A DNA stretch of 33,573 nucleotides from Acidobacteriota bacterium (GCA_003222975.1 QHXN01000080.1:1-33573), one strand, 5' to 3'. Shown: positions 8,170 through 15,767, counted from the stretch's first letter. The notes: generated by a model from the letters alone, not told the origin. Numbers and translations are program-made.

Positions 8170-8256
8170 AGCCGTAAACCGTGAACCGTAAACCGTGACG
8201 AGAGGAAAGCAGGTTTTCTCTTGTCACGGTTTACGGTTCACGGTTTACGGCTTTTA
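8167..8256. repeat. Heptamer inverted repeat B (CCGTRAA units), probable two-way terminator
   Basis: Left arm 8167-8203 and right arm 8219-8256 contain the units GCCGTAA, ACCGTGA, ACCGTAA and ACCGTGA and their reverse complement. The arms are about 35 bases and pair almost perfectly: one G/A difference near the loop and one extra A at the base. The loop is about 15 bases. The element lies exactly between two convergent genes and includes the end of both stop codons (ankyrin TAA at 8167-8169, cyclophilin TAA at 8254-8256). Both sides even share the bases CAGTAA. Such a long stem is a good candidate for a terminator or mRNA 3'-end protector in both directions, although no long T-run follows. 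Confidence 0.88.
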
Positions 8257-8742
8257 CTGCTCTTCAATCGTGACCTTCTCCATCACAACGTCCTTCGTGG
8301 GCCGGTCGCCGGGGCCGGTCTGCGTCGTGGCGATCTTGTCCACAACGTCCTGGCCGGCGACGACGCGACCGAACTTCGTGTAGGAGGGCGGCAGCGGGTA
8401 GTCCGCGTGCATGATGAAGAACTGCGAGCCGTTGGTGTTCGGCCCGGCATTAGCCATCGCCACCGTTCCCCGCGCGTAAGGCCCGCGGTAAAGTTCCGAC
8501 GAGCGGTTGATCTCGTCGTCGAAGCGCCCGCCCCAGGCCGACTGCCCGCCGCGTCCGGTCCCCGTCGGGTCGCCGCCCTGAATCATAAAGCCCTTGATGA
8601 CGCGGTGGAAGATGACGCCGTCGAACTTGCCGGCCTCGGCCAGCAGGCGGAAGTTCTCCGCCGTCTTCGGGGCCTCGTCTTCCAGAAGCTCGAAGCGGAT
8701 CGTGCCCACATTCGTCTCGATGTTCGCGATTCGGTTAGCCAT
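8254..8742 (-). CDS. Cyclophilin-type peptidyl-prolyl cis-trans isomerase
   Basis: 162 residues, ATG at 8742 with a strong Shine-Dalgarno GAAGGAG five bases upstream, stop TAA at 8254. It catalyses proline cis-trans isomerisation during protein folding. The cyclophilin active-site motifs are intact: FHRVIKGFMIQGGDPTGTGRGG (catalytic Arg, plus the Gln of the pocket) and MANAGPNTNGSQFFI, followed by KFGRVVAGQDVVDKI. There is no signal peptide, so it is the cytosolic PpiB-like type, and the length is normal for that group. Its 3' end is in repeat B and its ribosome binding site is next to repeat C. The HAD gene lies upstream on the same strand, so read-through co-transcription is possible. Confidence 0.95.
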   Translation of the reverse strand: MANRIANIETNVGTIRFELLEDEAPKTAENFRLLAEAGKFDGVIFHRVIKGFMIQGGDPTGTGRGGQSAWGGRFDDEINRSSELYRGPYARGTVAMANAGPNTNGSQFFIMHADYPLPPSYTKFGRVVAGQDVVDKIATTQTGPGDRPTKDVVMEKVTIEEQ

Positions 8743-8753
8743 AAGACTCCTTC

Positions 8754-8871
8754 AAGTAGTCAGTAGCCAGTAGCCAGTAGCCAGTAGAAAACGCCTCTCA
8801 GTCGTACCACCACAGCGCCAGCGTAAGCGCCCGCTTTGCGGAGCGTACTGACTACTGGCTACTGACTACTT
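8754..8871. repeat. Heptamer inverted repeat C (CAGTAGY units)
   Basis: The left arm (8754-8788) is a run of 7-bp units: AGTAGTC, AGTAGCC three times, then AGTAG. The right arm (8846-8871) is the reverse complement of the same run; over 26 bases the arms differ at one position. The loop, about 65 bases, contains a small inner hairpin AAGCG-CC-CGCTT (8825-8836). The element fills the gap between two minus-strand genes: its right arm ends two bases before the HAD stop codon and its left arm starts just upstream of the cyclophilin ribosome binding site. The unit sequence is unrelated to that of elements A and B, but the 7-bp period and inverted layout are the same. Confidence 0.85.
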
Positions 8872-8872
8872 T

Positions 8873-9730
8873 TTAAAGAACGAATCTTTCAATCGCGGCG
8901 GCGACGCCGTCCTCGTCGTTCGTGGCGGTCGTGTGGAAACCGGCGCGGCCCAGCAGCGACGGGTCGGCGTTGCCCATGACCACGCCGGTTCCGGCCCACT
9001 CCAGCATCTCCAGGTCGTTGAAGTTGTCGCCGACGGCCAAAACCTCTTCGCGCCGCAGGCGCTGCTCGGCGGCCACCGCCGCCAGCCCCGCGCCCTTCGA
9101 CGCTTCTGGGTGCAGCACGTCCAGGAGCGCGAAGTCGGTCTTCGGGTAGAGCGTGAGCAGGAGCCGGACGCCCCGGCCCAACTCGCGCCGCATCTCTTCG
9201 CCCAGACGCTCCATCGCTGCGCAGCCGCCGGAGAAGGCGACGTGCAGAGGGTCGTGGTCGAGGTATTCGTCGAGCGAGGGCACGCGGCGGATGGTATGTG
9301 CCGCCGTATCGCCGACGACGCGTCGCGACCAGGCGATGTACTTGGCGAGCGCCGTGTTGCCTTCGCTGATGTGGTCATAGACGAGGAGGCCCGCGCCGGC
9401 GTGGTCGTCGCTGACGAGCGCGTCCGCGCCGTGCGCGCGACCGACGCGGACGACGGCGCGCGCGGCCTCGACGGGCATCAGGATGGCGCTGACGGTTTCG
9501 AGCGTTCGCGCGTGCTTCGTGAGCGCGCCGTTGTGTGAGATGACGGGAACGTCGAGGCCGAGTTCGAGCGCGAGGGGGCGCGCGTCGCGGAAGCGCCGGC
9601 CCGTGACGAGCGCGACCGACACGCCCGCGGCGCGCGCCGCCCCGATGGCCGCGCGGTTGCGCGCGGTCAGCTCGCCGCGCGAGTCGAGCAGAGTCCCGTC
9701 CAGGTCGAGGGCGACTAAACGAATTGCCAT
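8873..9730 (-). CDS. Cof-type HAD-IIB hydrolase (sugar/nucleotide phosphatase family)
   Basis: 285 residues from ATG 9730 (MAIRLVALDLDGTLLDS). An in-frame ATG at 9790 would add 20 residues that are only translated repeat D, so I reject it. All four HAD motifs are present: DLDGTLL (nucleophile and acid/base Asp), LVTGRR, the Lys in ASKGAGL, and GDNFNDLEML with the metal-binding Asp residues. The large alpha/beta insert between motifs II and III is the C2 cap that sets substrate choice in Cof/YidA-like enzymes. Such enzymes dephosphorylate sugar phosphates, flavin or pyridoxal phosphate and are often promiscuous, so I name no substrate. No Shine-Dalgarno is visible, because repeat D starts eight bases before the ATG. 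Confidence 0.92.
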   Translation of the reverse strand: MAIRLVALDLDGTLLDSRGELTARNRAAIGAARAAGVSVALVTGRRFRDARPLALELGLDVPVISHNGALTKHARTLETVSAILMPVEAARAVVRVGRAHGADALVSDDHAGAGLLVYDHISEGNTALAKYIAWSRRVVGDTAAHTIRRVPSLDEYLDHDPLHVAFSGGCAAMERLGEEMRRELGRGVRLLLTLYPKTDFALLDVLHPEASKGAGLAAVAAEQRLRREEVLAVGDNFNDLEMLEWAGTGVVMGNADPSLLGRAGFHTTATNDEDGVAAAIERFVL

Positions 9731-9737
9731 CACGGAA

Positions 9738-9880
9738 ATTTTAGATTTTAGATTTTTGATTTGCGATTGAAGGCTCTCAGCGGTCGTCACTCAGCTTTCG
9801 GCAGTCAGCTTTTTGTCTTTAGCTGAAAGCCGAGCGACAACCGCTCTTAAATTTCAAATCAAAAATCTAAAATCTAAAAT
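9738..9880. repeat. Heptamer inverted repeat D (ATCTAAA units) with nested second stem
   Basis: The outer arms are 9738-9763 and 9855-9880, 26 bases each and perfectly complementary. They are built from the units ATTTTAG, ATTTTAG, ATTTTTG, ATTTG and are very AT-rich in this GC-rich region. Inside lies a second stem of 24 bases with four mismatches (9779-9802 with 9822-9845), and a third small stem at the tip (CAGCT/AGCTG). The whole element is a hairpin of about 140 bases in the divergent gap between the HAD gene (minus) and the threonine synthase gene (plus). Its left end is eight bases from the HAD start codon. Confidence 0.87.
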
Positions 9881-9917
9881 CGTCCTGACTCTAGCATCCG
9901 CCGACCGAAGGGTGCAA

Positions 9918-9952
9918 CACAGTCGCTCCACCTGACAGGTCGCGCGGCTGTG
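9918..9952. promoter_or_regulatory. Nested palindrome in the divergent region before thrC
   Basis: The outer arms CACAGTCGC (9918-9926) and GCGGCTGTG (9944-9952) pair with one mismatch. Between them is an inner palindrome ACCTGACAGGT (9930-9940) with 5-bp arms around one base. This could be an operator for a dimeric regulator or an RNA hairpin in the thrC leader. No named regulator is recognised. Confidence 0.35.
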
Positions 9953-10049
9953 TGAGAGACTTGAAAGTGTCATGAGACGCGTCGTTGAAGGCTGGGCGGG
10001 GCCGTGAAGTTCGACCCCGAGCCGCAGCTTCCTCGTCAGTGCTTCGGCC

Positions 10050-10082
10050 TTCGCGGACGCGAAAAATTCGCGGTTTTCGCGG
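10050..10082 (+). promoter_or_regulatory. Leader segment of thrC with competing hairpins
   Basis: TTCGCGG occurs three times (10050-10056, 10067-10073, 10076-10082), with one complementary CGCGAA at 10058-10063. That strand can pair with the first or second copy (perfect 6-bp stems), and GCGAAAA (10059-10065) can pair with TTTTCGC (10074-10080). The pairings exclude each other. It lies about 35 bases before the start codon and its ribosome binding site AGGGAGAAGG. An attenuator-like role is possible but unproven. Confidence 0.3.
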
Positions 10083-10116
10083 GAAACAAAGGGATTTTGA
10101 AGGGAGAAGGCAGGCG

Positions 10117-11286
10117 ATGAACGTCACGCATCTCGAATGCGCCGCGTGCGGCGCGCGGCACGAGGCACGGCGGTTGCACAACCTCTGCGAGACGTGCGGT
10201 AAGCCGCTGCTGGTGCGCTACGACCTGGACACGGCGGCGCGCACGCTGACGAAAGAAAGTCTCAAGGGGAGAAGAAGCGACCTGTGGCGTTACCTCGAAG
10301 TGCTGCCCGTCGAGCGCGAAGAAAACATCGTCTCGCTCGGCGAAGGCTTCACGCCGCTGCTGCGCGCCGCGCGGCTGGGCGAGTCGCTCGGCCTGAAGCA
10401 CCTTTTCGTCAAGGACGAGTCGCAGCAGCCGACGCAGAGCTTCAAGGCGCGCGGGATGGCGGCGGCGGTCTCGATGGCGAAGGAGCTAGGCGCGCGCAAG
10501 CTCGCGGTGCCCTCGGCGGGTAACGCCGCGGGCGCGCTCTCGGCCTACGCCGCGCGCGCCGGACTCGAAGCGCACATCTTCATGCCGCGCGACACGCCGC
10601 GCGCCAACGTCGTCGAGTGCGAGCAGACGGGCGCGCAGGTCACGCTCATTGACGGCTTGATAACCGACTGCGGCGCGGAGGTCGCGCGGCGTAAAGAGGC
10701 CGAGGGCTGGTTCGACGTTTCGACTTTGAAAGAGCCGTACCGCGTCGAGGGCAAGAAGACGCTCGGCTACGAGTTGGCCGAACAGCTTGACTGGGAGTTG
10801 CCGGACTGGATAGTTTATCCGACGGGCGGCGGTACAGGTCTCATCGGCATATGGAAAGCCTTCGACGAGATGGAGGCGCTCGGCTGGATAAATGAGAAGC
10901 GCCCGCGCATGGTGACGGTTCAGGCACGGGGCTGCGCGCCGATTGTGCGCGCGTTCGAGGAAGGCCGGCGACACGCCGAAGAGTTTCAGAACGCCGCGAC
11001 GGTCGCATCGGGCCTGCGCGTGCCGAAGGCCATCGGCGACTTCCTCATCCTCGACGCGCTGCGGGCGTCGGGCGGGACGGCAATCGCTGTGAGCGACGAA
11101 GAACTGCTCGCCGCCGTCCGCGAGATCGGCGCGGCGGAAGGTCTCTTCGTCGCGCCCGAAGGCGCGGCCTGCCTGCCCGCTCTGCGTAAATTGATCGAGC
11201 GAGGCGACGTGCGACGGGACGAGCGCGTCGTGCTCTTCAATACGGGCGCGGGCGTGAAGTACCTGGAAAGTTTCGAGAAGGTTTAG
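10117..11286 (+). CDS. thrC: Threonine synthase (PLP-dependent)
   Basis: 389 residues from ATG 10117, with AGGGAGAAGG six bases upstream; the frame is open for 44 codons further upstream, but that part has no ribosome binding site and fits no family. The enzyme converts O-phosphohomoserine to threonine in the cytosol. The N terminus has a zinc-ribbon-like pair (CAACGA and CETCGK), seen in one branch of threonine synthases. The fold-type II PLP core follows: [30 protein letters not shown] (Schiff-base Lys), [19 protein letters not shown], and the phosphate-binding glycine loop [15 protein letters not shown]. The C terminus ([13 protein letters not shown]) also matches the family. No other threonine genes are nearby. 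The TPR gene follows after 52 bases. Confidence 0.93.
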   Translation: MNVTHLECAACGARHEARRLHNLCETCGKPLLVRYDLDTAARTLTKESLKGRRSDLWRYLEVLPVEREENIVSLGEGFTPLLRAARLGESLGLKHLFVKDESQQPTQSFKARGMAAAVSMAKELGARKLAVPSAGNAAGALSAYAARAGLEAHIFMPRDTPRANVVECEQTGAQVTLIDGLITDCGAEVARRKEAEGWFDVSTLKEPYRVEGKKTLGYELAEQLDWELPDWIVYPTGGGTGLIGIWKAFDEMEALGWINEKRPRMVTVQARGCAPIVRAFEEGRRHAEEFQNAATVASGLRVPKAIGDFLILDALRASGGTAIAVSDEELLAAVREIGAAEGLFVAPEGAACLPALRKLIERGDVRRDERVVLFNTGAGVKYLESFEKV

Positions 11287-11338
11287 AGGTGGCCCTGGCC
11301 GCGCGGCACGTTTGAAGTTTTCGCGTTGAGAGAATTTT

Positions 11339-12691
11339 ATGGATAGTCGCAAGCTGCTTTCGACGATTTTTCTGGCGTCGGCACTGGCCGTCGCCGTCGG
11401 CGCTCAGACGAAGAAAGGCGCGGCTGCGAGCGCGCAGCCCGAAGAGGCCGTCGCCGAAAAGGCGGCGACGTTCGACCAAAAACATTTCGACGAGCTGCGC
11501 TCGGAAGGCTTCGACGCGCTCTTCAACCTCGACTACGAGGGCGCGCGCCGCCGCTTCACGGAGATAACCAGGGCCTTCCCCGACCACCCGGCGGGCTACC
11601 AGTTCCTCGCCGTGGGGCTGTGGCTGAAGACGCTGAACGAGTCGCGGCGCTTGCAGGCGTCGCTCTACAACAACGAGGGATTCTACAAGGAGAAGGACGA
11701 TCAGGCCGACCCGAAGGTCTCGGCGGAGTTCCGCGAGCTGACGCGGAAGGCGAAGGAGTTGAGCGAGGCGCGTCTCAAGCGGAACCCGAAGGACGCGGAC
11801 GCGCTCTACTATCTCGGCGGCGTCGAGGGCTTAAAGGCTGCGTGGGGCAGCATGGTCGAGCGCAGCTTCATGTCGGCACTGCGCAACGGCTCGGATGCGG
11901 TTGACCACCACCGCGAACTCCTCAAGCTCGACCCCGATTACACGGACGCGAAAGTGACCGTAGGCATGTACGACTACGTCGTCGGCACGCTGCCGCCGCT
12001 CGTCAAGCTCGGCGCGACCTTCGTCGGCGTCCGCGGCTCGCGCAAGCGCGGCCTGGCAGAGATGGAACAGGTCGCGCGCGAGGGCCGTTGGGCGCGCGAC
12101 GACGCGAAGTCGCTGCTCATCGCCTTACTCAAACGTGAGGGCCGCTTCCGCGACGCGTACAACTATGCCAGCGAGCTGGCGGCGAAGTACCCGCGCAACT
12201 ATCTCTTCAAGATGGAGGCGGCGGACGCGCTCGTCTCGCAGGCCGAGGTTGACCGCACGACGAACCCCGACGCGGCGAAGAAGAGCGAATCGGAGGCGTT
12301 CGCCATCTTCGAGTCGCTGCTCGCTAGCGCGCAACACCCCGCGCCGAACGCGCCGCGCCCGCCGCTCGACCTCGTGCACTACGACTACGGCAACGCGCTC
12401 CTGGTCGCGGGCCAGCCCGACCGCGCGGCGAAAGAACTGCTGGCCGCCGCCGCCGTGCCGGGCGCTGAAAGCTCTATGGTGACGCGCGCGCGCCTGCGCG
12501 CCGCTCAGGCCCTCGACGTAGCGGGCAAGCGCGAAGAGGCCATCACGCAGTACAAGGCCGTGCTCGCGCTCCCCAACGTCTTCGACTCGCACGAGGACGC
12601 CAGGCGCGGCCTCAAGGAGCCTTACCGTCTCACGCGTAAGTCCGCCGAGAACACTGGCGGCGAAGACGCGAGGGCGGAAAAAACAAACTAG
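11339..12691 (+). CDS. Secreted TPR-like protein of unknown function
   Basis: 450 residues, ATG at 11339 after the purine-rich GAGAGAA, stop TAG at 12689-12691. The N terminus MDSRKLLSTIFLASALAVAVGAQ is a signal peptide with cleavage near VGA/Q. The rest is helical with TPR-like repeats: FDELRSEGFDALFNLDYEGARR, AGYQFLAVGLWLK, ALYYLGGVEGLKAA, RDAYNYASELAAKYPRN, and a C-terminal RLRAAQALDVAGKREEAITQY. A segment around residues 180-245 (MYDYVVGTLPPLVKLGATF, then GSRKRGLAEMEQVAREGRW) is typical of acidobacterial secreted proteins of this kind. Function unknown; periplasmic or cell-surface scaffold is the likeliest role. A stem-loop overlaps its stop codon. Confidence 0.85.
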   Translation: MDSRKLLSTIFLASALAVAVGAQTKKGAAASAQPEEAVAEKAATFDQKHFDELRSEGFDALFNLDYEGARRRFTEITRAFPDHPAGYQFLAVGLWLKTLNESRRLQASLYNNEGFYKEKDDQADPKVSAEFRELTRKAKELSEARLKRNPKDADALYYLGGVEGLKAAWGSMVERSFMSALRNGSDAVDHHRELLKLDPDYTDAKVTVGMYDYVVGTLPPLVKLGATFVGVRGSRKRGLAEMEQVAREGRWARDDAKSLLIALLKREGRFRDAYNYASELAAKYPRNYLFKMEAADALVSQAEVDRTTNPDAAKKSESEAFAIFESLLASAQHPAPNAPRPPLDLVHYDYGNALLVAGQPDRAAKELLAAAAVPGAESSMVTRARLRAAQALDVAGKREEAITQYKAVLALPNVFDSHEDARRGLKEPYRLTRKSAENTGGEDARAEKTN

Positions 12692-12715
12692 CACGAGCCG
12701 GGACGCCGGCGTGCT
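12690..12715 (+). terminator. Possible terminator stem-loop after the TPR gene
   Basis: AGCAC (12690-12694), a 2-base bulge, then GCCGG (12697-12701), loop GACG, CCGGC (12706-12710) and GTGCT (12711-12715) form a 10-bp bulged stem that begins at the stop codon. No T-run follows, so it may instead protect the mRNA 3' end. Confidence 0.35.
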
Positions 12716-12771
12716 CGCACATTCATGGTCTCTTGCGATTCAAGCTCGGCGAGTCAGGTCGGGAAAGTTTT

Positions 12772-14175
12772 ATGAGTGAAGTCTGCCCTTCGCACGATCC
12801 GACGCCGCTGCTGACGGCGAGAGAAGACACGCCGAACGGCGCGAGGCGGAGGGCTGTCCTCCGCGTCGTCGAGACGCCCGCCCGCCCGCGCCGCCTGCTC
12901 CTGTGCCTGGACGGCGTGCCCTTCGACCTCGTCACAGAGGCGAAGTCGCGCGGCCTGTTCGACAACTTCCGGGAGCCTGCGCGCCTGCTCTCCCCGTTCC
13001 CGACGCTGACGAACGTCGCGCTGGCGCAGATGCTCCGCGCGTCGCCGCCGAATGGCTACGAGAGCCTCTACTTCGACCGCGAGGCGCGTGAGCTTCGCGG
13101 CGGCGTGGGCAAGTACATCGGACGGCGCACGCCCGACAAGGTTCCCTCGTCCTACATGGACGAGCTTGATTACCAGGAACCTCTGCCCTTCGAGTTCCTC
13201 ATCTACGTGGCGACCGAGAAGGTGTGGCGCGCGGACATGCGACGCTTCCGCGAGCGCTTCCTCTCGGCTCCGCCCGCGCGCGACTTCTTCGGCTTCATCA
13301 AGGCGACCGACGGGCTGCTGCACATACGCGGCCCCGCCCGGCTCCTCGTCGCGCTTGAATCTCTCGACCGCCTGCTGCGCGAGATTCAGCGGGCCGCCGG
13401 GTCGGAGACCGAGATCGTCCTCTTCTCGGATCACGGCATGAACCTCGAAGAGAACCGGCGCGTCCACTTGCAGACGCACCTGCGGGGCTGCGGTTACGAG
13501 TTCGTCAAAGACATGCGACGGCCTCGCGGCAAGCGCCGCGTCTCCACGCCCGCCTTTGGCCTCTGCGGCTACGCCGCGCTCTACTGCGGCGACGAGACCG
13601 ACCGCGCCGAACTCGCCGACGCGCTCTGCCAACTCGGTGGCCTTGACTTCAGCGTCTATCGCGAAGGGGACGGCGCGGCGGTCGTCGCGGGCGCGCGCGG
13701 GCGCGCTTGTATCCGCCGCGCGCTGCGTGGCGACTCCACGTTCTACGCCTACGAACAAAGGGACGGCGACCCGCTCGGCCTCTCCGAAGCTGTGCGCGCG
13801 ATGCGCGGCGAGGGACTGCTTGATGAGAGCGGCTTCGCGGCGGACTCGGCGTGGCTCGCGCGGACGTGGCGTCACGACTACCCGGACGCGCTCTCGAACA
13901 TTTACGAGTCAGTCCACGCGCCGCGCGTCCGCCACACCGCCGACGTGCTCGTCTCGATGCGCGACGGCCACTACTTCGGCTCGACCCCCTTCAGCCGCTA
14001 CACACGCATCCTCGCCACGCACGGCAACGCCCTGCGCCCAAGCTCCACGGCCTTCCTGATGAGCACGCACCGAACGCTTCCCCAGTACGTCCGCTCGACC
14101 GAAGCCCGCCCGCTCCTGCGCGGGCCGCGCGCCGACGAAATGGTGTCAGGCCCGCACGGTTTCGCATCCCGATAA
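12772..14175 (+). CDS. Alkaline-phosphatase-superfamily (type I phosphodiesterase-like) protein
   Basis: 467 residues from ATG 12772 (MSEVCPSHDP), which follows GGGAAAG; a TTG at 12733 would add 13 residues. The metal-site pattern of the superfamily is visible in order: LLCLDGVPFDL (Asp47), PFPTLTN (nucleophile Thr at about 78-80), KATDGLLH (Asp180, His184), LFSDHGM (Asp220, His221), and a late ATHG (His417). These match the two-zinc active site of nucleotide pyrophosphatase/phosphodiesterase enzymes that cleave phosphate mono- or diesters. There is no signal peptide or membrane segment, so it is probably cytosolic, which is unusual for many relatives. Substrate unknown. About 290 bases with no gene follow before the VWFA gene. 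Confidence 0.82.
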   Translation: MSEVCPSHDPTPLLTAREDTPNGARRRAVLRVVETPARPRRLLLCLDGVPFDLVTEAKSRGLFDNFREPARLLSPFPTLTNVALAQMLRASPPNGYESLYFDREARELRGGVGKYIGRRTPDKVPSSYMDELDYQEPLPFEFLIYVATEKVWRADMRRFRERFLSAPPARDFFGFIKATDGLLHIRGPARLLVALESLDRLLREIQRAAGSETEIVLFSDHGMNLEENRRVHLQTHLRGCGYEFVKDMRRPRGKRRVSTPAFGLCGYAALYCGDETDRAELADALCQLGGLDFSVYREGDGAAVVAGARGRACIRRALRGDSTFYAYEQRDGDPLGLSEAVRAMRGEGLLDESGFAADSAWLARTWRHDYPDALSNIYESVHAPRVRHTADVLVSMRDGHYFGSTPFSRYTRILATHGNALRPSSTAFLMSTHRTLPQYVRSTEARPLLRGPRADEMVSGPHGFASR

Positions 14176-14468
14176 AACTCGGCCTGCATCGCCCCCGTCG
14201 AATTTCTTCTGCCTTTCCACCGCCGCCGTCGAAGGCCGGGCTTTGGGCACGTGCCTTGCTCGACGTGCGCGCAAGATACACAGACGGTCAGTGCCTGCGC
14301 CCGTGAGCGCGGCCTCCCTCGCAAACAGGTCTCGCCGACGGTCGGCAGAAGAATTTTCCAGCCGCCGCGGACTTTGGTAGTCCGAACGATGAACTAGAAG
14401 CTCGCTCGAAGAGACTCTCTTGCCCCGGCGGAAGCCCGCCGCCGAAAGAGCAGCCGGAGGAAACGCAC

Positions 14469-15494
14469 ATGAAGAGACTCGCGCTCGCCCTGCTCGTCCT
14501 CCCACTCGCCTTCATCTTCCCCTCGCAGCCGCCGGCAGAAACCCAGACGCGCCCGCGCGTCGTCGAGCCGCGCGGCGAAGAGCCGCGACCCGGCGAGGAG
14601 GTCGTCAAGGTTGACGTTGATTTGGTCGTCCTCGACGCGCTCGTCCTCCAGAAGAAGACGGCGCGCGTGATGGGCGGGCTGAAGCGCGAGGACTTCGCGC
14701 TCTTTGAAGACGGCGTGCCGCAGCAGATCACGCACTTCAGCCAGAACAGCCTGCCGCTCTCCGTCCTACTGCTCATTGACCGCGGCGGCTGCCTCGACCC
14801 CTTCGGCGAGAACGTGCGCCACGCCGCGCGCGCGGCCATCTCGCGCCTCAAGCCCTCGGACGAGGTGGCCGTGATGGCCTACCACGACTCGGTTGACTTG
14901 GTGCAGGAGTTCACGCGCGACCGTGCGGCAGTCTCCGACGCGCTCGACCGCGTGCCCGGCCACGACGAGGAGGCCGATCATTGTCTAAACCGTGCCTTCT
15001 ACGACGCGGCGCGCTACATGATTAACGCGGGTAACCCGGTGGGCCGCCGCGTCATCATCGTCATCACGGGCGTGACGAGTAACTTCGACTGCGACGGGCC
15101 GACGGGCGCGGAGGCCAAGCGCGAGGTCTTCGAGTCGGGCAGCGTCGTCTGCGGCCTCATCCCCCGAAGCCCAGGGCAGAAGATGGAGAACGGCGTCATG
15201 CGCACGGCGACCGTGATGGGCAGGCTCTTCAAGGTGAGTACGCTGCGCGTAGGCGACCTCGCCGAAGAGACGGGCGGCGAAGTCCTCGACGACAAGCCGG
15301 AAAACCTGGATCAAGCCTTCGACACGCTCGTCGAGCACCTGCGCACGCGCTACAGCATGGGCTTCGTCTCGACGAACAAGAAGCACGACGGCACGACGCG
15401 CAAGCTCAAGCTGAAGGTCTCGCCCGTGGTCGAGAAGTCGCAGGGCAAACTCGCCGTCAAGACGCGCGGCAGCTACGTCGCGCCGAGGAGTTGA
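14469..15494 (+). CDS. Secreted VWFA-related domain protein (acidobacterial type)
   Basis: 341 residues, ATG at 14469 with GGAGG eight bases upstream. A signal peptide (MKRLALALLVLPLAFIFPSQ) is followed by a Pro/Arg/Glu linker. The body matches the acidobacterial VWFA-related family: VKVDVDLVVLDALV, then LKREDFALFEDGVPQQITHF (the N-terminal beta part), then the VWFA core LSVLLLIDRGGC, DEVAVMAYHDSVDLVQEF, RRVIIVITGVTSN and ETGGEVL. In classical VWA domains the metal site reads DxSxS. Here it is DRGGC, so both serines are missing and metal binding is doubtful. It probably acts outside the cytoplasm in protein binding; no partner is visible. The 293-base gap upstream (14176-14468) shows no gene, and the 273 bases downstream hold only hairpin-forming GC-rich sequence. 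Confidence 0.88.
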   Translation: MKRLALALLVLPLAFIFPSQPPAETQTRPRVVEPRGEEPRPGEEVVKVDVDLVVLDALVLQKKTARVMGGLKREDFALFEDGVPQQITHFSQNSLPLSVLLLIDRGGCLDPFGENVRHAARAAISRLKPSDEVAVMAYHDSVDLVQEFTRDRAAVSDALDRVPGHDEEADHCLNRAFYDAARYMINAGNPVGRRVIIVITGVTSNFDCDGPTGAEAKREVFESGSVVCGLIPRSPGQKMENGVMRTATVMGRLFKVSTLRVGDLAEETGGEVLDDKPENLDQAFDTLVEHLRTRYSMGFVSTNKKHDGTTRKLKLKVSPVVEKSQGKLAVKTRGSYVAPRS

Positions 15495-15721
15495 ACACTC
15501 GCCCGGCTTCGTGGGCGACGCGAAGAGTCCCCCGAAAAAATAACCCTCGCACGAAAAATTTACCGAAACGTTCAGCGCCCCGCCGCCATAAGTGAGTAGA
15601 ACAGGGATAGCTCTCCTCGCCCCGCGGGCGGCGGCCTACTCCGCCGTCGCCCCCTCTTACGCAACCTTCACGAAACGCCGGCTTCAGGTTCGACTCGCAC
15701 ACGCCCTTCTCTTCGGCGCGC

Positions 15722-15735
15722 GGCGGTTAACCGCC
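15722..15735. promoter_or_regulatory. Perfect 14-bp palindrome between convergent genes
   Basis: GGCGGTTAACCGCC is fully self-complementary without a spacer. It lies 33 bases beyond the stop of the minus-strand SDR gene, in the convergent gap after the VWFA gene. An imperfect hairpin GGCGG-CCTACT-CCGCC (15630-15645) lies upstream in the same gap. A protein-binding site or part of a terminator is possible. Confidence 0.35.
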
Positions 15736-15767
15736 TCCCGTGAACCCGCGCCCGACCGCCTGCCCGT

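Noticed and set aside
8754..8871. Possible CRISPR array
   Set aside because: Units are only 7 bp, tandem without spacers, and arranged as two inverted arms; no cas genes are nearby.
9731..9790. Upstream start for the HAD gene at 9790
   Set aside because: The extra 20 residues are translated repeat D; the HAD motif DLDGTLL sits at the normal distance from the ATG at 9730.
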